Of a stretch of 64,000 nucleotides of DNA, positions 1 to 9,311 are shown piece after piece. The notes below the pieces were generated by a model. That model was given only the letters and a program-made list of their open reading frames with translations. It had not been told where the DNA came from and did not search any database. How positions within the stretch are numbered: the first letter of the stretch is position 1; the number at the start of each line of letters is the position of its first letter. Source of the DNA: Pseudomonadota bacterium (lineage in GTDB: Bacteria > Myxococcota_A > UBA9042 > GCA-2863065); the NCBI GenBank assembly GCA_005776725.1, contig SXOO01000240.1, forward strand, positions 1-64,000, read 5' to 3'. A program made the translations under genes and the position numbers.

Positions 1-2
1 CG

Positions 3-680
3 GCCGCCGCTGCGGCGCCTGCCGCCGTGGCCCCAGCCCCCGCGGCGAACGAGTCCGGGCGCGCACCGGCCCGTCCGGACGCTTGGACCCCTCGCCGCGG
101 CGATGTCGACGAGGCCGGACGGGAGCGGACCTCGCCCGAGCGCTGGGCCCCGCCGAGGTCGCCCTCTTCAGAGTCCGCCCGGGCGCCGGCAAACCCCGAC
201 CGCTGGATCCCCCCGCGAGCCCCGACGGACGAGACCGCCCGCCTCCCGGCGCCCCTCGCGCCGCGCGCCAGCCCGGTTCCCCTGCCGGCGGAGCCCAGCC
301 AACGTGTGCCCGCCGCAGCTCAGCCGGCTGTGGTCGCGCGACCCGCCCCCGAGCCGCCGCCCGCTCCGCCGCCCGCCGTCACGCCCGCGCCCACGGTGGC
401 GCCCGCAGCGGACCCGCCTCCCGCTGCACCCAGCGTCCCAGCGCCCGCCGCGCTCGTAGTGGTCGCTTCCGGAAAGTTGGGGGGGATTGTGCAGTTCCCG
501 AACGGCACGATCCTCTTCCTGAACCGCGGCAAAAAGCACGGCGCTCTTGTCGGCATGCAAGGGAAGCTCTGCGACATACCGTTCGTGGTTCAGAAGGTCG
601 ACGCGCGCAGCTCCGAGGCCTTCACCAAGGCCACCCTCGCCCAGCTCGGCACCTGCTCCGCGTTTCAACTCCTCAAGTAG
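3..680 (+). CDS. Pro/Ala-rich protein, 5'-truncated by the window edge
   Basis: The frame is open to the left edge, so the true start lies outside; a GTG at 27 is only an internal candidate. About 226 residues are visible. The first two thirds are low-complexity Pro/Ala/Arg with three related units of the form P-(D/E)-x-W-x-P-(P/R)-R (near bases 78, 141 and 201), followed by a stretch of mostly Ala and Pro. The last 70 residues are different, an ordinary folded-looking segment (FPNGTILFLNRGKKHGALVG) with two cysteines, and probably form a small beta-rich domain. I do not recognise the family. Such Pro-rich linkers usually span periplasm or cell wall, so an envelope location is plausible but not shown. 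The stop is TAG at 678. Confidence 0.6.
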   Translation, partial: AAAAAPAAVAPAPAANESGRAPARPDAWTPRRGDVDEAGRERTSPERWAPPRSPSSESARAPANPDRWIPPRAPTDETARLPAPLAPRASPVPLPAEPSQRVPAAAQPAVVARPAPEPPPAPPPAVTPAPTVAPAADPPPAAPSVPAPAALVVVASGKLGGIVQFPNGTILFLNRGKKHGALVGMQGKLCDIPFVVQKVDARSSEAFTKATLAQLGTCSAFQLLK

Positions 681-805
681 CGGACGAGCGCGCAGGCCTC
701 CGTCCGCGTCGCGCGGGCTGCGTGCGTCAGCCGCGTCCAACACTGCCCCACCGCTCCCAGCTGCGCCGAGTCATCCCGGGGTTTGATGGACGCAGCGGCG
801 TACGG

Positions 806-811
806 TAGCGT
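806..811 (+). promoter_or_regulatory. -10-like TAGCGT, 7 bases before ATG 819
   Basis: TAGCGTCCG lies directly upstream of ATG 819. It is one of a set of TAGNNTCCG elements at near-constant distance from start codons in this window. It argues for 819 as the start of the C45 hydrolase and for a leaderless transcript. No matching -35 box is evident. Confidence 0.4.
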
Positions 812-818
812 CCGGCGC

Positions 819-1895
819 ATGCTGCATCTGCCCCGTTTCGAGTTCTCAGGCACCCCGGAAGAGGTCGGCGCCGCCCAGGGCGTGGCCCTGCGCGCGCTGA
901 TCCAGAGGTTCGTCCCAATGCGCTTCGCCGCGTGCCAGGACTACGCGGCCGAGGCCGGCGGGGACGCCGGCGGGCTCATGGATGTGGGCCGCGCCAGCTA
1001 CGCCGTCTTCGAGCGGTGGGACCCGGAGGGCCTGCGGGAGCACGAGGCCCTCGCGGTCTCCGCCGGGGTCGATCCCGTGGAGCTCTTCACCGCCGGCAAC
1101 ATGACCGACATGCGGGACGCGCTGCTCCTCCAGGGAGGCCCCCCAGACGCCGAAGGCTGCTCTTCGGTGCTGCTGCCGGGCGCGGTCACGGCCGACGGGC
1201 AGCCGCTCGCAGGCCAGACGTGGGACCTCAACCCGCAGGACGTCGAGTACGTCGTCGCGGTCGGGCGGCGCCCCAAGGGTCAGCCGTCGACCTGGGCGAT
1301 CACCGTAGCCGGGTGCCCCACGCTCGTGGGCATGAACGAGTTCGGGCTCACCGTGGGCACCACGAATATCAAGACGTGGGGCTCGCGGCCCGGCATCGGG
1401 TATCTCAACCTCCTGCACCGCGCGATCCGCTGTCGCACTGTGGCGGAGGCCGTCGAGCTCGCCGTCAGCGCGCCCCGGTCAGGCGCGCACACCTACTGGT
1501 TCGCCGACGCCCACCGGCAGGTCGAGCTGGAGACCAGCCCGGACCGAGTGGAGATCCGCGAGGCCACCGCCGCGCCGGTGATCCGCACCAACCACTGCCT
1601 CGCCCCGGAGATCACGGCCACGGAGTGGCAGGCGCCAACCGCGTCGAGCCGCCAGCGGCTGCAGCGGCTCACGGCTCAGCTGGGCAGCGCTCGGCAGTCG
1701 GTCGCCTCGCTGCGCGCAGCCTTCGGTGACCGCTCGGATGGTGTGAACAGCGTCAGCCGTCACGAGGCAGACGGGCAGGGCACCGCGACGAACGCGGTCC
1801 TAGTGGCCGAGCTCTCCACGCGACGCCTCTACGCGTGCCGTGGGCCAGCGGAGCTCGGCGCGTGGGTCGAGCTCTGGTCCGGCGCGCCCGCCTGA
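819..1895 (+). CDS. C45-type hydrolase, acyl-CoA:6-APA acyltransferase-like
   Basis: A 358-residue protein of the acyl-coenzyme A:6-aminopenicillanic-acid acyltransferase (AAT, peptidase C45) family in the Ntn-hydrolase fold. The likely nucleophile is Cys114 in the motif AEGCSSVLL, followed by the family pattern G-x-T-W-D-L-N. Family members are made as a proenzyme that cuts itself before this Cys and then hydrolyses or transfers acyl groups on amides; bacterial substrates are mostly unknown. No signal peptide is seen, so it is probably cytoplasmic. The frame can be extended to TTG 783 or ATG 786, but ATG 819 fits the family N-terminus and sits 7 bases after a -10-like TAGCGT. It stands alone; the next gene converges on it. 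Confidence 0.82.
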   Translation: MLHLPRFEFSGTPEEVGAAQGVALRALIQRFVPMRFAACQDYAAEAGGDAGGLMDVGRASYAVFERWDPEGLREHEALAVSAGVDPVELFTAGNMTDMRDALLLQGGPPDAEGCSSVLLPGAVTADGQPLAGQTWDLNPQDVEYVVAVGRRPKGQPSTWAITVAGCPTLVGMNEFGLTVGTTNIKTWGSRPGIGYLNLLHRAIRCRTVAEAVELAVSAPRSGAHTYWFADAHRQVELETSPDRVEIREATAAPVIRTNHCLAPEITATEWQAPTASSRQRLQRLTAQLGSARQSVASLRAAFGDRSDGVNSVSRHEADGQGTATNAVLVAELSTRRLYACRGPAELGAWVELWSGAPA

Positions 1896-1972
1896 GCGAC
1901 CCGGCTGAGGGACCTCGACCTGCACTGGGACGAGGCGTCGCGCCACCGGCCGTTCTCTCAGCCCTCAACAGA

Positions 1973-4243
1973 TCAGCGTACGCAGCCCTGCGCCGCGGCC
2001 ATGAACGCGCGGTCCGAGGCGTCTATCGTCCCCGAGCCGTCGAGGTCGGCGCCGCCGCAGCCCGCGGGAGCGCCATCGGCGCACGCGGCCCCCTCGCCGG
2101 ACGTCGTTACGGCCGCCTCGAACGCCGTGGCGTCCGCCGCGTCCACGGTCCCGGAGTCGTCGAGGTCCAGCGGGCCACAGCCGATCGCCGCCCACGAGCA
2201 GTCGAGCAGCTGCGGCGCCGTTGTGCACAAGATCAAGGCCTGGAGGAGGTCGAAGCTCCCTAGCGGCACGTGGCGCGGTCGCTCCGCGGCCACCCACGGG
2301 CCGTTGCCCTGCCTCGCTTCGTAGGCGTCGCCGGCGCGGCGTATCGGCGGCATACCGTCTGGGTACGTCGCCGCGTACCGCGCACGAATTGCGTCGCTGC
2401 GCCCGGGGCCGGACTTGTCCTCGAGCCCCGCCAGCCCGTCGGTGACCAGCTTCAGCAGCTGTTCGTCGGTGTAGAGCGCGACGGGCTGGGACTCGGGAAC
2501 TGACAAGAGCGCCTCTGCGCCCGCCACCCGCGCCTCCTCGATGCCGAAGTCCCCGAGGTCCGCGGCGTTCGCCTCGCGGCCAGCCAGCGCGTCGAAGATC
2601 GCCGCCTCGTAGCGCTGCTCGGCCTGGCGCTCCGGCTTCTTGGCGCTGTAGATGACGTCCGCGAAGCGCCGCATGATGTCGGTCAGGTGCCCCACGCTGG
2701 CCTGCGCCTGGGCGGCGAGCTCGGCGTTGCCCTGCGCCAGGAGCAAGGCGTGGAGCGACACCATGGCCTCGGCCACGTCGTCGAAGTCGTTCTGAAACGC
2801 GCCGAGGAGGCCCTCCGACGAGCCCGGGGCGTCGGCCTCGAGCTGCGCCGCAAGCTCGAAGATGGGAGTGTCGAAGACGGTGAGCTGGTCCAGCGAGGCC
2901 CACGACAGCCCGCAGATGGCGTCGTCGATGTGCGTACATTGGCGCGGCGCCTCGAAGGGGCAGTCGATGAGGCCCGGGTAGTCGGCCTGGATCAACACCT
3001 CCACCGTGCCGGGGAGGAGCACGCCCTCGGGCGTCGCGTCGAGTCCGCGGGTGGACAACGCGCGGTTGAGCAGCGCCATGGGGCACGACCCCATGGAGCC
3101 CAGGTCCTCGTTCTCGGGCAGGCCGTGGGGCCGGATCTCGCCCGAGACCGTGAGCTCGCCGTACGAGTGGTACTCGTCCACGGTCATGATGTTGCCGCCG
3201 GCGGCCTCCACGCCGTCAGCCACCCGCTTGCCGGCCGCCACCACATCGCCGGCCGCGGTCCTGAGGTCTGCCGGCGTATCATCGAACGCCAGCGCCTCTT
3301 CCGCGGCCACGAAGCCGAGCGCGATGTCGGGGTAGTTGTCGCGCGAGTTGTGGTTGGACCACCACGCGCCGGCCCACGGATAGCCCTCCGGTATGCGCCG
3401 CAGCGTGGCGCAGCAGTCGCTGATCCGGATGAAGTCCGGCAGGTTGGGGATGCTGTGCGTGATCGCGTAGCCCGCGGGATCGCGGCCGGGCTGGTACGTG
3501 AGGATTGTGTCGGTGGGGTCCATGCGCACCGTCATGGTGATGCCGCCCCAGAACGTCTCGATGAGCTCGGCCTCCAGCGCCGGATCAAGCGCAGGTAGCG
3601 GCGACGTCACCGTCGCGCCGCCTCGGGTCCGCTTGGCCGTCTTGGCGCCGCCGTCGATCGTGAGCGTCCATCCGGGGAGCACCATGCGGCTGGTGAGCCC
3701 TGGGATCCCTGTGACCGCCTCGTACACCACCATGCCGCGCAGCATTCGCAGCAGCGTGAGCTCGGTCGTGCGCGACCGGAAGTGACGCCACGCGTGCCAC
3801 ACGGCGCGAACGGGGGTGCCGATGAGGTTGTTGTCCTTGGGCCCCACCACCACGTCGTAGGCGTCGCCGTCGCGGGCCACGTCTGCGCGGTCTACCGCAA
3901 TCCCGAACGACGGGTCGCCAAACAACGCGAAGCGGTTGTAGGCCACCAGCACGCGGTCCAGCCGCTCCTTGTAGAAGAGCTTGAACGCGCGCGCCCGAGA
4001 CGCGTCCGTGCCGGCTGGCCCCGGCTCTACCGTGTCTCCGGTGTCCGAGGTATCGGGGCCGCCTGTGTCCGGCGCAGCGCCATCGGGCGTCTCCTGGGCG
4101 TCATCGGGAGCCCCGGTGTCCGCTCCGTCCAGCGCGGCCGCGTCGTCCACGGCGGGTGTGGCGGGGTCGTCGCTGCAGCCGACGACGCTGATCACCAGCG
4201 CGGCTATGGGCCCACAAAACGCGGCGAGAGGACGCAGGAGCAT
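1973..4243 (-). CDS. Large secreted lipoprotein with dockerin-like C-terminus
   Basis: A 756-residue protein starting with a lipoprotein signal (lipobox VVGC, Cys23), then an Asp/Ala/Pro/Thr linker to about residue 70. The central 600 residues match no family I can name; they look mixed alpha/beta. The C-terminus carries two calcium-loop motifs, LDDSGTVDAADATAF and LDGSGTIDASDRAFM, flanked by cysteines. These resemble dockerin type I or EF-hand repeats, but no cohesin is visible nearby, so they may only bind calcium. A GGAGGT ribosome site lies 5 bases before the ATG at 4243. It diverges from the FG-GAP gene at 4414. Predicted location is the outer membrane, possibly surface-exposed. Confidence 0.75.
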   Translation of the reverse strand: MLLRPLAAFCGPIAALVISVVGCSDDPATPAVDDAAALDGADTGAPDDAQETPDGAAPDTGGPDTSDTGDTVEPGPAGTDASRARAFKLFYKERLDRVLVAYNRFALFGDPSFGIAVDRADVARDGDAYDVVVGPKDNNLIGTPVRAVWHAWRHFRSRTTELTLLRMLRGMVVYEAVTGIPGLTSRMVLPGWTLTIDGGAKTAKRTRGGATVTSPLPALDPALEAELIETFWGGITMTVRMDPTDTILTYQPGRDPAGYAITHSIPNLPDFIRISDCCATLRRIPEGYPWAGAWWSNHNSRDNYPDIALGFVAAEEALAFDDTPADLRTAAGDVVAAGKRVADGVEAAGGNIMTVDEYHSYGELTVSGEIRPHGLPENEDLGSMGSCPMALLNRALSTRGLDATPEGVLLPGTVEVLIQADYPGLIDCPFEAPRQCTHIDDAICGLSWASLDQLTVFDTPIFELAAQLEADAPGSSEGLLGAFQNDFDDVAEAMVSLHALLLAQGNAELAAQAQASVGHLTDIMRRFADVIYSAKKPERQAEQRYEAAIFDALAGREANAADLGDFGIEEARVAGAEALLSVPESQPVALYTDEQLLKLVTDGLAGLEDKSGPGRSDAIRARYAATYPDGMPPIRRAGDAYEARQGNGPWVAAERPRHVPLGSFDLLQALILCTTAPQLLDCSWAAIGCGPLDLDDSGTVDAADATAFEAAVTTSGEGAACADGAPAGCGGADLDGSGTIDASDRAFMAAAQGCVR

Positions 4244-4413
4244 GGGGACCTCCGGGTTCGCAACACGCGACGGCTCAGACTCTCACTGGGCAGCGCCGAG
4301 CGAAGTCGCGGCCGGGAGCTTACGCCGCTATCACGACGCGGGACATCCGGGCGAGCGTGACGGGCCGTGACTCCCGGGTGCCTGCCTCGTAAGCTGGTCG
4401 CGAGGTCTCGCAA

Positions 4414-6135
4414 TTGGTCCCCGCTCCCCCGCGCCTCCCAGCTCACCGTCCCCGATTTGCGGCGCGACCTCGTCGTATCGTCGGGCTCCTCCTCGCCGCC
4501 TTCGGCGCTTGCGGAGAGCCTTCTGCGCCTGCCCCCGAGCCGGGTGGGACCTACTTCACGGAGGTGGCGGCGCGGCGGGGCGTCACCCACGTCTACGACT
4601 TCCCGCCCGGGGTGCGGGAGAAGAGCTACGCCGTGGTCAACGTGGCTGGGGGCGCGCTGGCCGAAGACCTCGATGACGACGGGTGGGTCGACCTGGTCCT
4701 CACGGACGGCGACGGCGGCAACGCCCTGTTCTGGAACGCCGGTGGCACCTTCGTCGATGGCACCGAAGCGGCCGGGGTCCGGGTGCCCGGGGAGTGGACC
4801 AACGCGGTGGGCGCCGCAGACATCGACAACGACGGGGACCAAGACGTTTATCTGGTCACGCGCGGTCGCGACCGCGTCCTGCGGAACGAAGGGGGCAGGC
4901 GCTTCACGGAGGTGGCGGCGTCGCTGGGCCTCGACATCGACGGTCCCGGCCTGGGCGTCACGTTCGGGGATCTCGATGGAGATCGGCGCCTCGACCTCTT
5001 CGTGAGCTCCACCGGCCTCAGCGCGGGTGACCTGCAGCGCGTACAGAACGACCTCGATCTGCTCGACTGGGGCCTCACGCAGAGCCGCATCCTGCAGGGG
5101 CTACCGGACGGCACGTATCGCGAGGTTCAGGGCCTCGTCTTGCCTGCGGGGCTGCCGCCCTCAAACCCCTTCGTGGGCGGGCTGGTGGACCTGGACGCCG
5201 ACAACGATCTCGACCTCTATCTCGTGGAAGACACGCAGGGCCGGGTGCTCAACGCCCTCTACGAGAATCGCGGCAAGAACCCCGACACCGGCTGGGTGGA
5301 CCTCGTGGACGTCTCGGCGACATGCGGTTGTCAGTACCCCCTCGCCGGGATGGGGATGGCCGTCCTCGACTACGACAGCAATGGGCTCCCAGACCTCTAC
5401 GTCACCAATGTGTACGAGACGTTCCCCAACCGCGAGGCGCTGCTGCTGAACCGCGGAGGCCTGGTGTTTCAAGACGTCACGGACGTGATCGGCGCCACCG
5501 CCATGGACCCCTTCGGGGAGGACGGGCCGCGCTCGGTGAGCTGGGGCGCCAACTCGCTGGACGTTCAGAACGACACGATCGAGGACCTCTTCGTGAACTT
5601 CGGCGAGCTGGTCTTCGACCCGCCCCCCGATGGCGAGCCGCGGCAGGACCCTCCGTTCCTCACCGGGCAACCCGACGCCCTGATGCTGGGCCGACCCGAC
5701 GGAAGCTACGAGGTCCAGAGCGGGTCGGGGCTCGAGGACGTGGGTCGCGCGCACGGCTCGGTGGTCTTCGACTTCGACCGCGACGGCTGCCAGGACGTGC
5801 TGGTGCTGAACCTCGAGACACCCACGGCCCTGTATCGAAACCGCTGTAACAGCGGCAACCATTGGCTCGGCCTGGACCTCGAGGGTACGCGCTCCAATCG
5901 GGACGGGATCGGCGCGCGCGTCCGCGTCCATGCGCTGGGGCGCACCCAGTGGCGGCAGCTCACCGGCTGCGTCGGTGGAGCGCACTCGTGCGGGCCGAAG
6001 CAGCTGCACTTCGGGCTCGGTCCGGCGCCCACGGTGGAGAGCGTGGAGATCCACTGGCCCTCGGGGGTGGTGCAGACGCTGAGCAACCTCGCGCCGAACC
6101 GGGTCCACGCGATCCTGGAGCCGGCAACCCCATGA
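4414..6135 (+). CDS. FG-GAP/VCBS repeat lipoprotein with ASPIC-UnbV domain
   Basis: A 573-residue secreted protein. After an Arg-rich N-terminus there is a hydrophobic stretch ending in FGAC, which fits a lipobox. At least six FG-GAP/VCBS-type calcium loops follow (DLDDDGWVDL, DIDNDGDQDV, DLDGDRRLDL, DLDADNDLDL, DYDSNGLPDL, DFDRDGCQDV), expected to build a beta-propeller. The C-terminal 90 residues (GIGARVRV ... LHFGLG ... VEIHWPSG) match the ASPIC/UnbV domain that ends CRTAC1-like proteins. The role is probably adhesion or carbohydrate binding at the cell surface. The start is uncertain: the first possible codon is TTG 4414, with no good ribosome site but a -10-like TAAGCT at 4390. The gene at 6789 has the same architecture. 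Confidence 0.85.
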   Translation: MVPAPPRLPAHRPRFAARPRRIVGLLLAAFGACGEPSAPAPEPGGTYFTEVAARRGVTHVYDFPPGVREKSYAVVNVAGGALAEDLDDDGWVDLVLTDGDGGNALFWNAGGTFVDGTEAAGVRVPGEWTNAVGAADIDNDGDQDVYLVTRGRDRVLRNEGGRRFTEVAASLGLDIDGPGLGVTFGDLDGDRRLDLFVSSTGLSAGDLQRVQNDLDLLDWGLTQSRILQGLPDGTYREVQGLVLPAGLPPSNPFVGGLVDLDADNDLDLYLVEDTQGRVLNALYENRGKNPDTGWVDLVDVSATCGCQYPLAGMGMAVLDYDSNGLPDLYVTNVYETFPNREALLLNRGGLVFQDVTDVIGATAMDPFGEDGPRSVSWGANSLDVQNDTIEDLFVNFGELVFDPPPDGEPRQDPPFLTGQPDALMLGRPDGSYEVQSGSGLEDVGRAHGSVVFDFDRDGCQDVLVLNLETPTALYRNRCNSGNHWLGLDLEGTRSNRDGIGARVRVHALGRTQWRQLTGCVGGAHSCGPKQLHFGLGPAPTVESVEIHWPSGVVQTLSNLAPNRVHAILEPATP

Positions 6136-6295
6136 CGGCGGCTGGGGGGCTACTAGGGCCGGCGCTGGCGTCGTCTCACGTGGCGGTGCCTCGGGGACTC
6201 GACGAGTCCACGGGGCGCGGGCCAGAGGGCAACGAAGCCCCCGCGTTGGGCACCGCTTCTGAGGGCTGCCCCGCCCCGCCGGCCCCGGGCCGCGC

Positions 6296-6324
6296 TTGAC
6301 ACTGCGAGATCCGCACGAATATCG
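6296..6324 (+). promoter_or_regulatory. Sigma-70-type promoter candidate before the Cys-rich lipoprotein
   Basis: A perfect -35 hexamer TTGACA (6296-6301) is followed after 17 bases by ATATCG (6319-6324), a weak -10. The GTG start at 6333 is only 8 bases further on. This is one of few consensus -35 boxes in the window. Confidence 0.35.
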
Positions 6325-6332
6325 TCCTGGTC

Positions 6333-6752
6333 GTGCGGTTTTACCTCCTAGTCCCTGTTGCGCTCCTCACCCTCGGCTCGAGCGCCTGTGACGAGGAGGC
6401 CCGGATCCCGTGCCCCTCCTCCGGGGACTGCACGGAGTTCGGGATGTGCACAGAGATCGGCGGGCGGTGCATCGCCGATCGCGACGAGGCCTGCGCCGCC
6501 GCCACGGTCTGTATGCGCGAAGGTCGCTGCCACTCCGATGGGGAGGAGTGCATGGCCCGAAGCGAGGCGCAGTGTCGCTCCTCCGAGGAGTGTCGTGTGT
6601 CAGGCCACTGCGGGCTGGTCGACAGCCACTGCGAGGCCACTTCGGAGGCCGACTGCAAGGCGTCGGAGCGGTGCGCGTTCTTCGGTAACTGCTTCCCGTA
6701 CTTTGGAGAGTGCGCCGCCAAGGGCGAGCACGGGCCATCCGGCTTCCACTGA
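6333..6752 (+). CDS. Small Cys-rich lipoprotein
   Basis: A 139-residue protein with GTG start, a signal peptide and a probable lipobox (LGSSAC, Cys19). The mature part contains repeating Cys patterns of the type C-x(5)-C-x(5)-C and about 18 cysteines in all, for example CTEFGMC, CMREGRC, CRVSGHC and CAFFGNC. The spacing suggests four or five copies of a small disulfide module of roughly 24 residues. This style of short Cys-repeat lipoprotein is frequent in myxobacterial genomes, without known function. It converges on the gene ending at 6789; a GC-rich palindrome at 6757-6772 lies between. Confidence 0.72.
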   Translation: MRFYLLVPVALLTLGSSACDEEARIPCPSSGDCTEFGMCTEIGGRCIADRDEACAAATVCMREGRCHSDGEECMARSEAQCRSSEECRVSGHCGLVDSHCEATSEADCKASERCAFFGNCFPYFGECAAKGEHGPSGFH

Positions 6753-6756
6753 GGGC

Positions 6757-6772
6757 CGCCGCCGCGGCGGCG
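6757..6772. terminator. GC-rich palindrome between convergent genes
   Basis: A perfect 16-base palindrome of CGCCG units lies in the 36-base gap between two convergent stop codons. It could act as a bidirectional terminator. There is no U-tract. Confidence 0.3.
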
Positions 6773-6788
6773 CTCCAGGTCGTCTGAG

Positions 6789-9140
6789 TTATCGTCCGGC
6801 CGCGGCCGTCGCCCGCGGGGCCTGCCACATCGTGCTGACGGTGCCGCCGTCCTCCTCGACGGCGATCATCTGGTCCACCGCTACGTCGTGGAGCGTGTGG
6901 GTGCGCAGATCGGCGTTTGGCCAGCGCACGGTGAGTGTGTCGATCTTGTCGTGCACCCCCAGACCGAAGTGCAGGTTGAGCGAGTTCGTCGACGCGAAGC
7001 CCACCGAGGGCCAGTTCTCCCGAACCTGTACGCGCCCGTCGCCATAGCGGATCTCGACCCGGGCGCCGACGCCGAACTTGTTCGTGCCCTTTCGAGTGGC
7101 GTTGAGCTTCACCCCCAACCAGTGACCGGCCTTCGTGATGTTGCGGAGCACCGTGCCGGGCCACTGGTCGCCCGGCTGAAAGCCGCCGCTGTTGAGCCCC
7201 ACGTCCATGTCGCCGTCGTGGTCGAAGTCGCCGAAGGCCGAGCCGTGCCCCTTGCCCCAGAGGCCCGTGGCGGTCCACGGGGTGCGGTTCGGGAAGTACC
7301 CCGAGCCCTGCTTGTTCTCGTAGAACTGGAAGGGCTCAGCCTGTTGCGTATAGGGTCCGCCGGAGGCGATCACGACGTCGAGATACTCGTCGTTGTTCCA
7401 GTCTGTGTAGTTGGCGCCCATCGCGCCGAACGGCACAAACTTGGTCCGCTCTCCGATGTTTGTGAACTTGAAGTCGCCGTCGTTCCTGTACACCGTGGAT
7501 GCTTGGCTCCACTGCTGGGACGTGTAGCCCTCCTCGGTGAGCAGCTTGTGGCAGCCACAGAGCTTCTCCACCCCGAGCTGTGTCTGGTCGCTGGTGACGA
7601 AGGCGCCGGCGAAGAGGTCGATACGCGCGTCGTTGTTGTAGTCGAAGGTGAAGTTGACATAGCCCTTCACCGCCCGCCCGCCGTCGATACCCGCTTGGGA
7701 GGTGACGTCGGCGAAAGTGCCGTCCTTCTGGTTGTGGTAGAGGCGACGCCAGCCCCAGCCTTGCGCGAAGACCTCCGGCCAGCCGTCGTTGTCGAGGTCG
7801 CCGCACGAGACGCCGAGGCCGCCGTAGTCGACGGCGTTGCCGGGCGTCTGGATGCCGATCTCGGCAGCCACCTCCTTGTACTTGCCATTCGCCTCGGTGC
7901 GGTAGATGCGCACCGGAGCCGCGAAGTCGGCCACCATGACGTCCAGGTCGCCGTCGAGATCGTAGTCGCAGTGGTTCACGTTCATGCCGAGCCCAGAGTT
8001 CGGGAACTTCTCGAGATCGCGGACCAGGCCCAAGCCCTCGGTGACGTCCTCGAACGCGATGGCGCCGTCGGCGCCGGTGACATTTCGCAGCTGGCGCGTG
8101 TCGCCCGTGGAGTCGTAGTTGCAGCACGAGCGGGTGAGGTCGAGCTTGCCGTCGTCGTCCGCGTCGGCCACGGCTGTGAAGACGTGGCTGCACGCCGGGC
8201 GCCCCATCCGCTCCGCCGGGACCGCCTCGAGCTTCTTGCCCTCGACGTTGCGGAACACCTTGAACGGGAAGAGCTTGCGCTCGAACACGAGGTCGTCCCA
8301 ACCGTCGTTGTCGAAGTCTGCCCACGCGACGCTGCCATAGCCGCCGTAGCGGTCCTGGATTGTGAGCCCCAGCTCCTCCGACGCCTCCTCGAAGGGCAGC
8401 TGGCTGGCGTCTCGCTGCGGGAAGGACTCGAGGATGTGGCGCACCACGTACTGGTCCTTGGACCACTTCGTGTAGAGATCGTCCCCGTAGAGGTAGGTCT
8501 CCGTGAGCATCAGCTGCCACTTCGTGTCGAAGCCCGGGAGCCAGCGGTGAGCGCGGAGCGCGTACGGATGGGACTCCTCGTACCGGCCGAGGCGGAAGTA
8601 GGCGTGGGCGACGTCGAAGGTGACGTAGGGGTCCGTGGAGGTCACGTGGGCGAGGGGACCGTCCGGCCCGAAGACCGCGATCGCCTTCTCGAACTCCCCC
8701 AGATAGACGTAGCTGGCGGACAGGTTCTCGTACGCCAGCGCCTTGCCCTCCTCAGGGATGGTCTCGAGGCCCTTGTAGAGCTTGCCGAGCAGCTCCTCGC
8801 GCCGCGAGTAGTAGCCCGTGTCGTGCTGGAACAGGATGAAGCTGGGGTACTTCTTCATGTCGGCGTGGAGGATGTGGTGAACCCACATGGCGTCCACGTC
8901 CTCGTACTGCGAGATGTCGCACGACATCTCTGCGGAGCAGGGCGATGGGATCTCCCAGTCCTGGTGCTCCGGCGGGCAGCGCTGCTCGAGGTCGGCCGTG
9001 TTGAGGTTGGCCACCAGCCCGAGCGTCTGGGTTCCGGGAGCCTGCGGGCTCTCGAACTCGATGACGGCTTCCTCAGTGGCGCAGGCTGCGAGGAGCGCGA
9101 ATGTTGCCATGGGCAGCGGGTTTGGGCGGCGACGGTGCAT
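6789..9140 (-). CDS. FG-GAP/VCBS (CRTAC1-like) lipoprotein
   Basis: A 783-residue secreted lipoprotein: after an Arg-rich start, MATFALLAAC gives a lipobox. Residues about 60-260 form a helical segment with TPR-like stretches (YLGEFEKAIAVFG, YFRLGRYEESHPYALRAHRW). From about residue 270 to 650 there are eight or more FG-GAP/VCBS loops (DFDNDGWDDL, DADDDGKLDL, DYDLDGDLDV, DLDNDGWPEV, DYNNDARIDL, DWNNDEYLDV, DFDHDGDMDV). An ASPIC/UnbV-type domain (GVGARVEIRYGDG ... LHFGLG) ends it. The likely start is ATG 9140, with GGAGG six bases upstream; TTG 9143 is the other possibility. It is a paralogue in architecture of the gene at 4414 and probably a surface or matrix protein. Confidence 0.85.
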   Translation of the reverse strand: MHRRRPNPLPMATFALLAACATEEAVIEFESPQAPGTQTLGLVANLNTADLEQRCPPEHQDWEIPSPCSAEMSCDISQYEDVDAMWVHHILHADMKKYPSFILFQHDTGYYSRREELLGKLYKGLETIPEEGKALAYENLSASYVYLGEFEKAIAVFGPDGPLAHVTSTDPYVTFDVAHAYFRLGRYEESHPYALRAHRWLPGFDTKWQLMLTETYLYGDDLYTKWSKDQYVVRHILESFPQRDASQLPFEEASEELGLTIQDRYGGYGSVAWADFDNDGWDDLVFERKLFPFKVFRNVEGKKLEAVPAERMGRPACSHVFTAVADADDDGKLDLTRSCCNYDSTGDTRQLRNVTGADGAIAFEDVTEGLGLVRDLEKFPNSGLGMNVNHCDYDLDGDLDVMVADFAAPVRIYRTEANGKYKEVAAEIGIQTPGNAVDYGGLGVSCGDLDNDGWPEVFAQGWGWRRLYHNQKDGTFADVTSQAGIDGGRAVKGYVNFTFDYNNDARIDLFAGAFVTSDQTQLGVEKLCGCHKLLTEEGYTSQQWSQASTVYRNDGDFKFTNIGERTKFVPFGAMGANYTDWNNDEYLDVVIASGGPYTQQAEPFQFYENKQGSGYFPNRTPWTATGLWGKGHGSAFGDFDHDGDMDVGLNSGGFQPGDQWPGTVLRNITKAGHWLGVKLNATRKGTNKFGVGARVEIRYGDGRVQVRENWPSVGFASTNSLNLHFGLGVHDKIDTLTVRWPNADLRTHTLHDVAVDQMIAVEEDGGTVSTMWQAPRATAAAGR

Positions 9141-9205
9141 CAAGGACCTCCGTAGGCGAGGGCAGGATGCACCTCGGGACTACCCGTTTCAAGCGCGACG
9201 CCAGC

Positions 9206-9230
9206 GCCTTTGGCATAGACTCCCAAAGGC
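9206..9230. promoter_or_regulatory. Inverted repeat enclosing a TAGACT -10-like box
   Basis: GCCTTTGG (9206-9213) and CCAAAGGC (9223-9230) are perfect 8-base complements separated by 9 bases that contain TAGACT (9216-9221). It lies in the 171-base gap between divergent genes, 82 bases before TTG 9312. It looks like an operator over a promoter, or possibly a stem-loop in the 5' leader. Confidence 0.45.
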
Positions 9231-9311
9231 CTGCGGGGTGGTCTCTCCGGAGACCTCGCATGCGGGCCCGAAGGACCGCCGTCAAGAGACGCCCGTCACC
9301 CCGGAGGGCTG

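Noticed and set aside
6195..6209. Palindrome GGACTCG-A-CGAGTCC as an operator
   Set aside because: It is 138 bases from the next start with no promoter beside it; in a GC-rich gap it may be chance.
6888..9155. A 755-codon open frame on the plus strand
   Set aside because: It lies fully antisense to the FG-GAP lipoprotein and its translation is Val/Glu/Arg-rich low complexity, the usual mirror of GC-rich coding DNA.
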